From NCBI RefSeq assembly GCF_964355755.1, contig NC_092670.1, forward strand, positions 34,955,795-35,019,794: a stretch of DNA of 64,000 bases, read 5' to 3'. The notes under the pieces were generated by a model, which was not told where the DNA came from, made no database searches, and worked only from the letters and a program-made list of their open reading frames with translations. Both the position numbers and the translations under genes were made by a program. This document shows, piece after piece, positions 22,501 through 33,075 of this stretch (positions within the stretch are counted from its first letter, which is position 1; the number at the start of each line of letters is the position of its first letter). This stretch comes from Antedon mediterranea. Its lineage: Eukaryota; Echinodermata; Crinoidea; Comatulida; Antedonidae.

Positions 22501-25500
22501 GAAATAAATCAATTGCAATGAATGTGCCATGTTTAGTAAGAAATTTAGGGTGTAATTAGGATAGACATACTACAGTACATATACAGCAATAAACGCGCAG
22601 ATAAGTGAGAAATGGTTTCTTGCAGAGGAATACAGAAACGCTCTATAATAATGATTGGTCTTTCTAGTCTAGTAAGCTACCGTAAAACCTCGAAAAGAAG
22701 CTCATGGGCTTCTTAAGGACTCTTATGTGGGATTTGTTTTTAGATTGACTTCTTCTCATGTTTGTATGGTATTCAATCCAGATTAGATTATAATATATAC
22801 AAATAATTTTGTTCGAGGTTTTAGACGGTATTTAATCCCGCATTTAACATATTAAATTATAAAAAATCTGTAATCATTATAATCATTTGTTGACTTTGAA
22901 ATGCCAAACTTACTCGTGTTACCATTGAATGAGCAGTGCTTGCATAGTCTGGTATAGGTACGTCAGTTGCGGATTCCACATTTTTATCCACGTTAGTGTA
23001 CTCGTTATACCTACAACACTCGTCATATCCTATTAAAAATAAACATTATTGAATTCATTATTATTAATTAGTTCAACAATAATTGTTGTTCTTTATCGAG
23101 TCTTCCCAAATGTGGTGTACGCATCCGGAAAATGCAGCCGATGTAAAACCTATACATGTAGTTTGGCTTTGTTAAAGCACGTGTTTCTGCTCTTTGACTA
23201 CTATACACCAGCCAGGTGTATCTACCAACAATGAGGATTATCGGTTTTACTAACCTCTTACTGTAACCGTAAACATACATGTATTGTTGTTTTTGGAGGC
23301 GTCGGTAGCCGTAAATGTAAAATTGTGTATACCAATATTCAGATCAGTTGGAAAAACCGTATTGGGATCGGGCGAAATGGTTGGAGTATCCCAAGACGTG
23401 TCTACAGCAGAAATGTTGAATGATGCTGTCGAAAAACTGCTATTGGTAAACACAATTTTGTCAGGAGGACAATATATTGTAGGAGCTTCGGTATCTAGAA
23501 AATAGACAAAACATACAAAACACTTTCATTTCGAAAAAAAAAATTAAAATCAAAACCGTATAAGCGTATACGTGCACATGTTGTCAATGAAATGAGCACA
23601 ATCATGTTCCTGGAAATCAATTCACGGATACTCGACTAAAAACATGTACAATACCAACTTACTACTAACCTGACAACAATACTGAAACTGGAATTTGACA
23701 GACATTTGTGTTTCCCGACGAGTCTGTAGCGTAAAAGATGAAGGTGGTGTCTTTAGTTACAAGAGTTGGAAATGTATTGTAAGGATCAGGAATGATTCTC
23801 GGTACATCTCCTGAGTTATCATATGCCTTGATTGACATTGAAAAATCCACTAGAGGAACAGCCGGGATATACCCTAGAATAGCGTGTCCTGAAGGGCATA
23901 TCAACAACGGTGGTTCTATGTCTGTTAATAGAAGAATTGTACAAAAGTAAAGTGTTTAAATAATAAAATACGATTGAGAATAGACGTCGTTTGGTAATCT
24001 CACATAAGTTGGGTTCAGATACACACGCTACCAAACATGTCAAGAATGACAATATAAAACACCGTCTGAAATTGAGGCTTTTTTGCCGCCATGGAAGGTC
24101 CAAGTTTACTAACACAAAACAAAATTTTTTCAACAGGTACCGGTAAATTATTTATTTTATATAACTACACATTATGTACTCACCTATAACTGTTACTTTA
24201 AATGTACACGATATCTCGTTGGAGTTATCATCAGATGCGTAAAACTTAAAGAATGTTTGTCCAATTGTAAGATAAGCTGGAAAATACGATGTGGGATCAG
24301 GTCGGATTTCAGACAGTGAAGTTGTAATGTTACGTGAATAATCAACCAGAGCCGTATTCACTCCCTTGTCCGTGGGCAGGGTGACGTTGGCTGGACACGT
24401 GAGCATTAAGGATTGGTCCACATCTATGGATGATAATTAAAAGAATTTATGGAAGTTATCATCTGAATGCTTGTATACTATACTATACTAATGTAATGTA
24501 ATGTAATGATATAGATTCATAATTGAAAAATCAACCTTTAGTATCACAATCCGATTGAGTTCAACAATTTGCCCCAGAAAAGTTCAGATATTTTAATGTT
24601 CATTAGGCATAAAAATTAGTTCCTCAAAGAAAACAGTTGATTTGAACTATGATCTTTCTCATCGTAAAACTATTAGATATTGACAGTTTTAAGAAAAGAT
24701 TCCACAGGGGCAATCCGTCATTGTAGCCCCCCCCCCCCTCCTCAGATAGATATAATTAATTAATCCCTCCAAAATGTAACTGGACAAACTTAGGACCAAT
24801 GGTTAAGCCCAGAGATGATGTAATGACATATACTAATGAACAAGCCGATATACCTCAAGTTTCAGAAGAGGCCAGACACACCTAACAGACACTTCTTGGA
24901 GCACACACCTTACCGATACTTCTTCAGAAGCACATACAGCCACACCTCACTTACAGCATCACTTATACTTTGTTCCTGTTTCGTTATTACCCTATTATCC
25001 TGTATCATTCCTGAATTTGTATTGTATTGTGTATTATACAGTATTACTGAATAAACAACTGTGATATCCAATCAACCAAGTGAGTGGAGTCTTTAATACA
25101 GTAAACCTTACACATTATTACACTAAATAACTAAACACGTGTTTTTATAGAAAAGGCAACATCCCCGTTTGTTCATGATTCTCGGTGCTGCATCTCCACA
25201 TACTACAATTATATGCCCAGTATCATAGGAATATGTTTGGTAATACAGCATCTCATTTGTATTACATGTGATGCCTGTATTATGTAAGGTTAGGTTAAGG
25301 GTTATGTTATGGTATGAAACTAGGAGATTTATGAAACACATATGATATTGTATTACCAAATATTCCTATGATACCGGAAAAATCTAGATACAGTACAGAT
25401 AACCATGTGCCATTTGACAGTATAAAAAGAAATGTTTCCAAAATATTTTTGTAATAATCCAGTTATCTGGTCTAATCCAGTTAATTAAAGACCACCTTTG

Positions 25501-28500
25501 AAACAGAAATATACGGTGATTGTTTCCTTAATTAGAATCAGAATCATTATATAACAATGCTATATACATGGCTGCAGTCGAGTGCTCAAATTTTAGTTAG
25601 TGTTTACCGACCGACCAACCGACCGACCATCCGAACAACCGACCGACATAGTGAGCCGTAGAGTCGCGTTGCACGCGACTAATTATTATTATTGTTGCTG
25701 CGTGTTGTTGTTTATTGATTAATTAAACTAGTCTCGACGCTTATACTCTTGTAACGCAAATAACATTGACTGATGATAATGGAAAAAAACTTAAGTTTTA
25801 TCAGGGAATTGAGAATTAGGCCTACACACTTCCATGTTTTCATCTCACCTGAAGCTTCTTCTAATTTAGAACCTATTTATAATCGCTATAACATCAGAAT
25901 CTGCAATTAATGAGGCTAAATCATTAACGACACCCAAATTTCTAGGGAATACATAGTTTAAACCTAAATCCACATATCAACGTATATACGATTTCAGACG
26001 TAAAGTGATACACTTCGATCATTATAAGAAAGGACATCTTATGAAGAATTTATTAGAAAGTTATTAAAAAAAAACAACAGACAGGCTTACATAAAGACAA
26101 ATAAACAGACCAATAGTGCATTGTGTGGTGATTAATTGACATGATAGTGGGGTACACTGTTTTGCTACTTTGAAGAACTATACTTATACCGTAACAATTT
26201 CCTCCAGGGCTGCCAATATCACATAATTCAAACCTAGAGATCGGATCTGTTGTATAACACCAGGCAGTTGGTTCGTTATCGGGGTTACGGCAGTGGTTGT
26301 GACTGCCTAAACCCGTATCAGGATAATTGCTCTGAGTTCTTGTATGCCTATGGGGTGACTGTGATGTCCAAAGTTGGCACGTTTTCCCAGTTACGGTGAT
26401 ATTGACTGAGCCTCGATAATCAACAGCATCTGTCATTCTATAGCATTCTGGAAATACGGCCACACAGTATTGCTTGTAATCTTGCTCGCATACATTTGTC
26501 TTGTATATTGTTTTTGAACAATTAAATGAATGAATGAGTTAGCCTACCTGTCTCGTCACATTGCGCTCCCGTGAACCCTTTAAAACATTCGCACTTAAGG
26601 CCATAATAGACATCCGGTAGCGATATGATTATACACACACCGTTATCACCACAATAAGCACTTGGACAAGACGAGTTACGATCTTTAATAAAATAAGTAC
26701 GGGAAAATAAGTACAGTATTAGAGTGGTAAAGGTAAATCCAAGGCTGAAGTGAGAAAGTTTAGATGGACATCAAGAAAATTGATAATGTATAATATGAAA
26801 TTATGTCAGTCTTTCCACCTCAGCTACACCGTGATTAGTGCTAAGATAAGGAACATTGATTTAACAATATTTTTGATTTTTACTTCGAAAAGGATCCCCT
26901 TTCTTAAAAAAGACATTGCTGCTCTTGAATCTGTCCAAAGGTGGGTCACTCGTACATGCTTCCCAAGATCAGCCAGTGTCCCTTACCCTGAACGTTTGAA
27001 ACGCCTTAATCTGATGTCCATTAACAATTGTATCATGTATTTATGTATTAATTGTGTTACCAAATGTATGTACAAATTATATGATGTTAAAGTTTTATAA
27101 CCTTAAGTTGCGCAATAATGTTATAGCCCGGACTGATTCATTTCATAACTCTGTCTTTAATTTTTTTGTTAGACATTTCAGAGATCTGCTTGCGGATCTC
27201 TGCGACCAACTATTAATTAATATAAACTGTTTAAGCATAGCCTTAAGAAATATCTTACCAATCTGATTTTTTAACTGAAAATGTATATGTGTATTTTAAA
27301 GATATTTTTTTTAATTCTATCTATTTAAATTAATATTATTTTATATAAATCAATTGCAGAATTTTGTAGTTTAATCTCAATTTTATTGGAACCCATATAT
27401 TATTCATTTTATGTAAGTATTTCGATGTGGATTTTTATCTAGAACTTTTTGGTTATCCGGCCTCATTGATTTACTTTTGTATGGTTTTTTGTACTGTACT
27501 GTATATTGGCCAATTAAATGATATGATATTCTTATTAGAAATGTGGGGGTGCGAATAAAAGCGAATGTAGCCAACTAAAGGATCAGATGTAAAATACATT
27601 TCTTAATTCACGGGACTTACAAACAAACTGACTATTTGTGAAATACAGTTCTATAGGATTAACAGCCAATCACACAACAACAGAAAGAAATATACAGAAA
27701 GCATATGACTAATTAAGAATATTGATCTTCATCAACAATACATTGGTACAAAATTATCTGTAAATACTCGGTAGTCACATTATTAGTTTGGAAGATAGAT
27801 TACTTTTGTTTTCAGCATTTGGGGACAAACAAAGCAAATACAAAAAACTTACAATATAGCTCACTTGTGACTATGGCAATACAACCATTACGAACGTTAT
27901 GGTATCTTTTAGTCTAAATAATGAATCCGTATGTATATATTGGGAGAGATTGATGACAGCTTTTAAAAAAAGCAATATCCAGGAAACAGTATACAAACCA
28001 GTTTTAACTGGTATTATTATACATTATTAATAACCAATTTCATACGTACAGTAGGACGAATGATTTGTATAATGAAGACAACCTTTATTTGTTTTATTAT
28101 TTTTTATTTTATTTATTTGTTGTTATGGAAAAATGTTTTGGAAATTTATAGTTATGATGCCCTCTCAAAACTTGATTTACTGTACCCGACATTAGGCCTA
28201 GAATAAAATAATATATTGTATTCAAAATGCCTAAATTATATAAAAAGATTTATAGTTACCACTTTCACAGATGTAACCTACTAAGCTAAAATCACTGCTG
28301 AACGGTTGATCTACGACAATATCAAAGAAAGATCCAGTTGTTGGAATTGTTAAACATCCAGCACGTTCATCATCTGATACATTTGGCTCAGGAGACGAAA
28401 AATTAACCAAACCTACATCCATTTTTTCCCCTGTTTCCCACATCCAGTTTTCAGGATCGTGTCGACCGGATCCCGGTGGGCGCGATAATCCAACTGCGTA

Positions 28501-29277
28501 TACGCGAGAGGGACACTTTGAACCAATTGAATTGATAAGTACATCATGTATTTCAGTAACTGTTTCAAAGGATGCTAGATAACCACCGGATAACTCGCAA
28601 AGACTCTTTACATTCTGCCATGTTTTTGTTGTCGAAATTTCTGTTGCAAGATACCGTGATGAGCCAATTTCAATTTCGCAGCCTAAAACACAACAGTAAA
28701 TTTAACCAGTTTAACAAACATTACAGAAAAAAAGAGTAGTTCTTTGGTATTAATTTGTATGTACACCCTCATAGTATGTTATATTGCATTATTAATGCAT
28801 AGTAGGTTATTCCATCCCAGCATAAACCCATGCACGTCTATTTACAAATTTAGATAATCAAATGAAATATGCAAAATGTGGATCATCACTTTTTTAAAAA
28901 TTTTTTTAAATTTTGTATTTATTAAACCTTATTTAGTGAGGGTTACCCTAAACAGCATATGCTGAAATTATAAAAAAAACATATATGAAAAAAAAAATAA
29001 GAACGGATGAACTATGAACTAAAAAAAATATAATATATATTTTAAATATTTCATTATATAAAATATATATATATAAATACAAAAATATAGCCTACAAAAC
29101 ATTGGAGGTTTTTCTTTTAGAATTAATTTTTTTTTTAGAGCAGACTTACAATTGTTTACCGACACTTACTTCACAAGGAAACAAATCAAATTTACAAAAG
29201 TACATTTAAACTGAAGATCACAACTCACCATAAGATCCCACAACTAGCAACATTATTAGGAAGGTAAATTGCAACAT
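14447..29277 (-). CDS. Adhesion GPCR gene A (CTLD-EGF-kringle-HYR-GAIN-7TM)
   Basis: Twenty exons join in phase for about 1,052 codons: 29277-29229, 28682-28260, 26682-26548, 26480-26190, 24423-24184, 23921-23670, 23494-23255, 23029-22914, 22498-22390, 21425-21306, 21026-20948, 20590-20467, 20262-20177, 20046-19932, 19506-19400, 18854-18749, 18269-18046, 15237-15171, 15006-14903, 14615-14447. The order is signal peptide, C-type lectin, EGF, kringle, three HYR domains, GAIN with GPS, then a family-B-type seven-helix domain. It should be a cell-surface receptor with a modular ligand-binding head, self-cleaved at the GPS. All head modules are phase 1. The last listed exon ends with donor GTAAGC, so a cytoplasmic tail exon is missing. 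The start is the ATG of the signal exon. Alternative upstream first exons may exist (31,786; 35,905). Confidence 0.85.
15375..15795 (+). repeat. C-rich tandem satellite, left arm (CCCCCGGACAACTA)
   Basis: About 25 degenerate units of roughly 16-20 bases (GGACAACTACCCCCTTA type). The reverse complement of the same satellite lies at 16,999-17,250. It sits in the large TM4-TM5 intron of gene A. The ORF over its start is a repeat artefact. Confidence 0.85.
16423..16945. mobile_element. Mutator-like foldback MITE with 9-bp target duplication
   Basis: The ends GGGTGTTTCGAAACTAGAGA (16,423) and its complement (ending at 16,945) are flanked by a perfect direct duplication, GTTAAAAAC (16,414-16,422 and 16,946-16,954). 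A 9-bp duplication is the hallmark of Mutator-like transposons. The inside is about 20 tandem units of roughly 21-22 bases (CGAAAAGGGAGACCCAAATATA type, split here as CGAAAAGGGAGACC and CAAATATA), with the complementary unit only near the right end. No transposase. It lies in an intron of gene A. Confidence 0.85.
16999..17250 (-). repeat. G-rich tandem satellite, right arm
   Basis: Units such as GGGGGTAGTTGTCCTAAG are the complement of the left arm at 15,375-15,795. The two arms flank the Mutator-like foldback and about 600 bases of other sequence. Together they may form an older foldback element, but termini and a target duplication are not clear. Confidence 0.8.
17853..17876. repeat. Perfect 24-bp palindrome
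   Basis: CAGAGCCATATA followed immediately by its exact complement TATATGGCTCTG, inside an intron of gene A. It is likely a hairpin relic of a small element. Confidence 0.7.
19932..23029 (-). CDS. Gene A GAIN domain and GPS exons
   Basis: Seven exons (23029-22914, 22498-22390, 21425-21306, 21026-20948, 20590-20467, 20262-20177, 20046-19932) form the autoproteolysis-inducing domain. The second-last carries ICLFFDD. The last carries IWSDEG and the cleavage box HLTSFSVFM, so cleavage between Leu and Thr is expected. Of the four usual GPS cysteines, the one after WSxxG (here Met) and the one just before the cleavage box (here CHSDH, not CxC) are absent, so one of the two usual disulfides is predicted lost. 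The 20262 exon start was chosen because ATAG|ACA is the only acceptor that keeps phase 0 from the preceding exon. Confidence 0.85.
21985..22165 (+). repeat. Imperfect repeats with TTTGATCGCGAT and CCCACGCGCTCCCACGA
   Basis: Three or four diverged units of about 55-60 bases. Downstream GCGCTATATAAAT at about 22,250 resembles the 3' end of a dispersed element found in many invertebrate genomes. Probably a mobile-element fragment in an intron of gene A. Confidence 0.5.
23255..24423 (-). CDS. Gene A three HYR domain exons
   Basis: Exons 24423-24184 (80 codons), 23921-23670 (84) and 23494-23255 (80) each encode one hyalin-repeat (HYR) module. Each begins with Asp, has an early Cys after Pro-rich sequence (LTCPAN, LICPSG, IYCPPD), a central DPxxxFP motif, and ends with F-A/T-DxSxNxxxC followed by a V-rich strand (CTFKVTVIG, CQIPVSVL, CMFTVTVRG). 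HYR domains are immunoglobulin-like adhesion modules common in echinoderm proteins. Each exon is phase 1 at both ends, so exons can be duplicated or skipped without frame damage. Confidence 0.88.
25560..25690 (+). repeat. Dispersed repeat with (CCGA)n core, copy 1
   Basis: GCTGCAGTCGAGTGCTC, then GTGTTTACCGACCGACC, then CATAGTGAGCCGTAGAGTCGCG. The same order occurs at 30,680-30,800 and, 5'-shortened, at 33,385-33,450. The conserved flanks around a variable CCGA microsatellite mark an element family, not random microsatellites. Confidence 0.65.
26190..26480 (-). CDS. Gene A kringle domain exon
   Basis: The 97-codon exon carries the kringle signature: DYRGSVNITVTGKTCQLW, then PHRHT, NYPDTGLGSHNHCRNPD, AWCYT and FELCDI. 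Kringles are triple-disulfide binding modules for proteins or small ligands, best known from clotting proteases and Wnt co-receptors such as ROR. Here no protease follows; instead HYR and GAIN domains follow. The acceptor at 26,480 was chosen because only it gives phase 1 with the kringle frame open. Both ends are phase 1. Confidence 0.88.
26548..26682 (-). CDS. Gene A EGF-like domain exon
   Basis: This 45-codon phase-1 exon has six cysteines in EGF spacing: CPSAYCGDNGVC, then CECFKGFTGAQC. No calcium-binding consensus (DxxEC) precedes the first Cys. It links the lectin exon to the kringle exon in gene A. Confidence 0.85.
26880..27540 (+). mobile_element. 5'-truncated CR1-like LINE fragment
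   Basis: The frame at 26,880-27,100 encodes PFLKKDIAALESVQRWVTR and YPERLKRLNLMS, the conserved stretch just after the reverse transcriptase palm in CR1/L2-type LINEs. The frame at 27,080-27,266 continues with the expected downstream segment, so there is a frameshift near 27,090. A 3' UTR follows to about 27,540. It is dead and inserted in sense orientation opposite to gene A, in the intron before the EGF exon. Confidence 0.7.
28260..28682 (-). CDS. C-type lectin-like domain exon 1 of gene A
   Basis: A 141-codon phase-1 exon holds a whole CTLD. Landmarks are CEIEIGS at the start, TWQNVKSLCELSGGYLASF, AVGLSRP in place of the usual WIGL, NWMWETGE, AGC, and GYICESG at the end. The usual EPN/QPD and WND calcium-site motifs are absent, so calcium-dependent sugar binding is doubtful. 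It joins in phase to the signal exon at 29,277 and to the EGF exon at 26,682. Confidence 0.85.
29229..29277 (-). CDS. Signal-peptide exon SP1 (start of gene A)
   Basis: ATG at 29,277-29,275 opens MLQFTFLIMLLVVGSYG, a short hydrophobic leader ending in small residues, followed by donor GTGAGT. It ends in phase 1 and joins GGC|TGC of the lectin exon. The exon and about 100 bases upstream are duplicated at 35,318-35,470, where the ATG has become ACG. Confidence 0.8.
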
Positions 29278-29779
29278 CTTGATTGTCTATAAGCCTATGC
29301 AACACTAAGCGCGCCCAGAACCTTGACGAAATACTTCAAGAGATGCAGAGAGCAGCACGTAGAGGGCGTGCTATTTGTAAAGGTTTTAGAGTTTCCTTCA
29401 GCATAATATGAAATATTAAAAATATTTTCAGGCCAATATGAATATTCAGGACTGTATGTGTGGGGAAGAATACATGATCCCAGAAACATACAGGATCTTA
29501 AGTCGGGTCTGCCTCGGATACAAAAAGAAGGGATAAAGCAGCGGAACAGGACAAATCATCACTAATTTTACAAAAAAAAATGTGTGATATGCCCAAATAT
29601 GGTAGTGATATTCCCAAATATAGTTGTGATATGCCCAAATATTTAGTAGTGACATCATCGTCAATTTTTTCACGTCAAATAAAGTTTGAGTGTTCAGAAG
29701 AGTGTCCCCTTGAAATAGTGGCTTTGGACGTGTTGTGTTAATTTACAATTTGTTTGCACCTGCACCACATACGTTGTTG

Positions 29780-29972
29780 TTGCTCCCATTAAAGCGTGGT
29801 TCCCACTAGCGACGCAACATAAGGACGTAACGCAACGCAAGTGAATTGACCAATCACAAGCGATGGCTTATTCGCTTGTGATTGCTAACTGTCTATAACT
29901 TCGCTTGTCATTGGTTAAAACGCTTGCGTTGCGTTTACGTCATTGCGTTACGTTTTAGTGTGAACCAAGTTT
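29780..29972. mobile_element. MITE with AACGCAACGCAAG and CCAAT-bearing arms
   Basis: Left arm GGTTCCCACTAGCGACGCAA, then GACGTAACGCAACGCAAG and TTGACCAATCACAAGCG. The right arm mirrors this and ends in GTGTGAACCAAG. It lies between SP1 and the second CTLD and is the same family as 12,672-12,778. Confidence 0.75.
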
Positions 29973-30674
29973 AAGCAACGCGTAATGATTGTCAACTGTT
30001 GTTACTGCAACAGGAAATTTGATCAAATAAATTGTGAAAATAGTTGTTGTGAGGTAGAACTCTTCACCTTTACGTGTTCTGAATTCAAAACGCACAACGT
30101 GTGATCAAAAAACGTAAATGAGCCACCAAACCAAACCGGGCTAAGTGTAAACGGAGCTTTATACTTACATAACCCCGCGCAGAAAAAAAATAATCAAAAG
30201 ATAGAATATAATTTTTAAAAATAACCGCCTGATTAAGTCAGTCCATCACTATTTGTACCAATCATAATTACTGTCTGTAAAGACCTCATTCAACACACTA
30301 TAATTACAAACATGTTGTCTTTCTTTTCTTTTTCAAAAAGATTAATGATATGGTAACATTTTACATTGCGATACAAACAATTGATACAGGAGATTGTACT
30401 ACTGCTAATTAACTAAAATAGTCGACTGTTATTGTATGTAGTTATGGAAATAAACACACACACACATCATTACACACTTAGTACTTACAAATAACAAATA
30501 ATATGTTTTTAGAAATGAATATTTTTAGAAATTAATAAGTCAGTTAGTCTTTATAGAAAAAACAAAAATGTATTCAATTTCTTTTTTTTTTAATTCTAAC
30601 ACATTTCACACTTTTCTCAATGCACAATACTTGCGCTAATCAAATCATGAGTTATAGGCCTAATTAGTAATGCA

Positions 30675-30800
30675 AAACATGGCATATACATTGCTGCAGT
30701 CGCGTGCTCAAATTTGAGTGTTTACCGACCGACCGACCGACCAACCGACCGACCTACCAACCGACCGACCGCCATAGTGAGCTGTAGAGTCGCGACTAAA
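30675..30800 (+). repeat. Dispersed repeat with (CCGA)n core, copy 2
   Basis: Same order of blocks as at 25,560: GCTGCAGTCGCGTGCTC, a run of CCGA units, then AGTGAGCTGTAGAGTCGCG. Confidence 0.65.
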
Positions 30801-30918
30801 AATACATTAACAATGGGTAGTCGCTAAAATACCCCAACTTACAGTTTTTAAATGCGTTTCAACTAGCGTTACAAAATCAGTTAAAACGATTTTTTGACAT
30901 AAAACAAATCTCACTCAC

Positions 30919-31335
30919 CATAATATTCACATATATACCCTTTCGTATGCCCTCTGTTTAATTTTGAATTAGCTTTAACATCATAAATGAAACCATTTTC
31001 TAAATCAATTTTACACCCTGCATACGTGTCACTGTTTAAACTAGGTTCGGACATTGCAAATGGGGTAATTGTATAGTTAAAGCCTTCTCCAGATTCCCAT
31101 ATCCAGTTCACAATTACGTACGGCTGCAAGCCTGTTTGTCGCGATAGTCCAATTGCATATGTACCTCTTCTACAGTTTTTCTTAATAAATTCAAGTACGG
31201 AATCTACTTCGTCAGATGTTGTAAGACTTGCTAGCTTACCGCCAGACGATGCACAGCTACGTCTTGCTTCGAACCAAGTTAAGTCTACTTCAAGGATTAC
31301 TTTGTATGATGATGAATTGACCGCCAATTCGCAGT
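30919..31335 (-). CDS. C-type lectin-like domain exon 2
   Basis: A 139-codon phase-1 exon with acceptor TTTCAG at 31,336 and donor GTGAGT. Landmarks are DCELAVNSSSYKV, LTWFEARRSCASSGGKLASL, TYAIGLSRQTG, NWIWESGEGF, AGC and GYICEYYG. It is a paralogue of the exon at 28,260 and likewise lacks EPN/QPD and WND. It joins in phase to signal exon SP2 at 31,729 and could join in phase to the gene A lectin or EGF exons. No terminal exon with a stop was found before SP1, which favours splicing into gene A. Confidence 0.75.
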
Positions 31336-31728
31336 CTGAAACAGTCATGAGATTTGTTATAGAGCTACGTATGCGCGTATGGTCTTTGACATAAGCATTT
31401 CATTCTTGTTGACATTAGGCCTATAACATTCTACCACTGAGGTTTTATACCACAATACGGAAATCACAGAACCGTTTGTATAAAAATACACAAAGATGCC
31501 TCGCGGCATATAAATGTATGTTGGGCCTTGCTTTGAACTATTCCATTTTTTTAGGGAGTTCTGCACACAAGGGTTTGTAGTAGCCTATATACGAACGGAA
31601 TGTTACCGGTATATAAAAATATGGTTAATGTGTAACGACCGACCAATACGTCTGATCAAGGAAGAGTGAAATTAGGCCTACAGTGCAATGTCACTCTTCC
31701 GTGGTATAATAAAAAAAAGCAAACTCAC

Positions 31729-31786
31729 TTGATTCAACAGTGACAACTTGCAACACTAAAACAAAGTTGAAAAGTATGTTCTTCAT
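31729..31786 (-). CDS. Signal-peptide exon SP2
   Basis: ATG at 31,786 opens MKNILFNFVLVLQVVTVES, a good signal peptide, with donor GTGAGT in phase 1. The upstream 900 bases are duplicated upstream of SP4 (35,905). This suggests a duplicated promoter region. It could be the first exon of an alternative gene A transcript or of a separate lectin gene. Confidence 0.72.
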
Positions 31787-32549
31787 TTCTGACGTATACC
31801 AAAAAAATGATCATATACTGTAGATAGTTACAGCAGACGACGAGGCACGTAAAATTATGCATTTCAGAATACTACTGCGCATGTGTAGGCCTGTTTTATA
31901 TGACAATTTCTTTTAGGACTAATGAATTGTCAGTCGCATGATTACAACAATAGTATAATCACCTAATCTATCTGTGTTGGCGTTCTTTACTTCTCTAATT
32001 AACTTAACTGGACATCTCTTTTTTATTGAAAAATGCCGTTTCTATTTTATTTTAACAGGACTATAAAAACGACTTACTGCTCGGTCGCTTATACGAGGAT
32101 AGAGTGAATCAAACACAGGGGTTGCTGGAATCAGTTGTGCGCAGCAACTGCTAATCATGCTGACATGTTAATTGTTCATGTTGCTCACATAAAACTTTAT
32201 TTAAAATTGTCGTGACTCGAGTCAAAATTCTACAATAACAACAATCAGCTAAATTCATCCGTACAAATAGCATACATACACTGGTCTCCCTGGTTCGCAA
32301 TGAACACGAGATATTCAGCAGCTGGTTAGTATAATAAGGATAGACGACTATACAGTAAGACCAAAGGCGGGGATGTTCAGCCATGTCCAGGGCGCGATAT
32401 TTTTTTTCGTACATGAGTTGGGGATACCTCATGAAACGTCACAAAATAAACATGAATCATTCATTAATCATATCCATAAAATGTGACGTAAAAATAATGA
32501 TCTAACTACAATTCACTATTGCAAGCGTTTTCCGTGAGCCGTCTGCTTA

Positions 32550-32612
32550 GTCGAATGGATTAGACTACAGACTTTGTATGTCGATGTATAGAGTTCGATT
32601 CCCATGAGCAAC
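32550..32612 (+). repeat. tRNA-like sequence (A and B boxes), copy 1
   Basis: TTAGTCGAATGGATTAGA resembles a pol III A box and GAGTTCGATTCCC a B box, but the cloverleaf ends do not pair. The second copy is at 36,718-36,781. This is probably the head of an old SINE carried along in the segmental duplication. Confidence 0.45.
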
Positions 32613-32697
32613 TTCTTTAACTTTATAGCAAGGGGGATATTATTTTGAGGATTAGGTTAAGTTATATTTAGGAAGTAGGTCGGCTATCTTTCACATA

Positions 32698-32728
32698 AGG
32701 AGTGATGAGCCAGTTCTAATTTCGCAGC
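32698..32728 (-). pseudogene. Truncated lectin exon relic at a duplication breakpoint
   Basis: The first 30 bases of the lectin exon (acceptor TTTTTAG then GCTGCGAAATTAGAACTGGC) match the start of the exon at 28,682. The intron on its other side (32,735-32,920) matches 28,690-28,855. After about 32,698 the sequence switches to the region that elsewhere lies near 36,860. This is the join of a tandem duplication. Confidence 0.7.
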
Positions 32729-33075
32729 CTAAAAAAATAATAATTAAATTTGACCAGTTCAAAAATATTACAGAAAGAAAATAGGTATTTTGGTATTAAT
32801 TACACCCCCTCCTTTCTCAGTCACATTGAGAAGTATCTTGCATTATTAATGTATAATAGGCAATTTGGTTTGGCATACCAATCTAGCATAAAATGCATGG
32901 CCTATTATACATTTACAAATTAGCAGGGAAAATGAATTTGACTCAACTCAACTCAAATTCATACATTTTATGATGTAAATTATACACATCTACTATTTGT
33001 TGCAAATAACATAATAATGTAAAGTACTGCATAAATTAGTGTAGTTTGAAATTGAAAAATATCACTAAAATATAC

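Noticed and set aside
24775-25110. Solo LTR suggested by a TGTAAC start and CCTTACA end with a polyadenylation-like AATAAA
   Set aside because: No target duplication and no matching second copy in the window; left uncalled.
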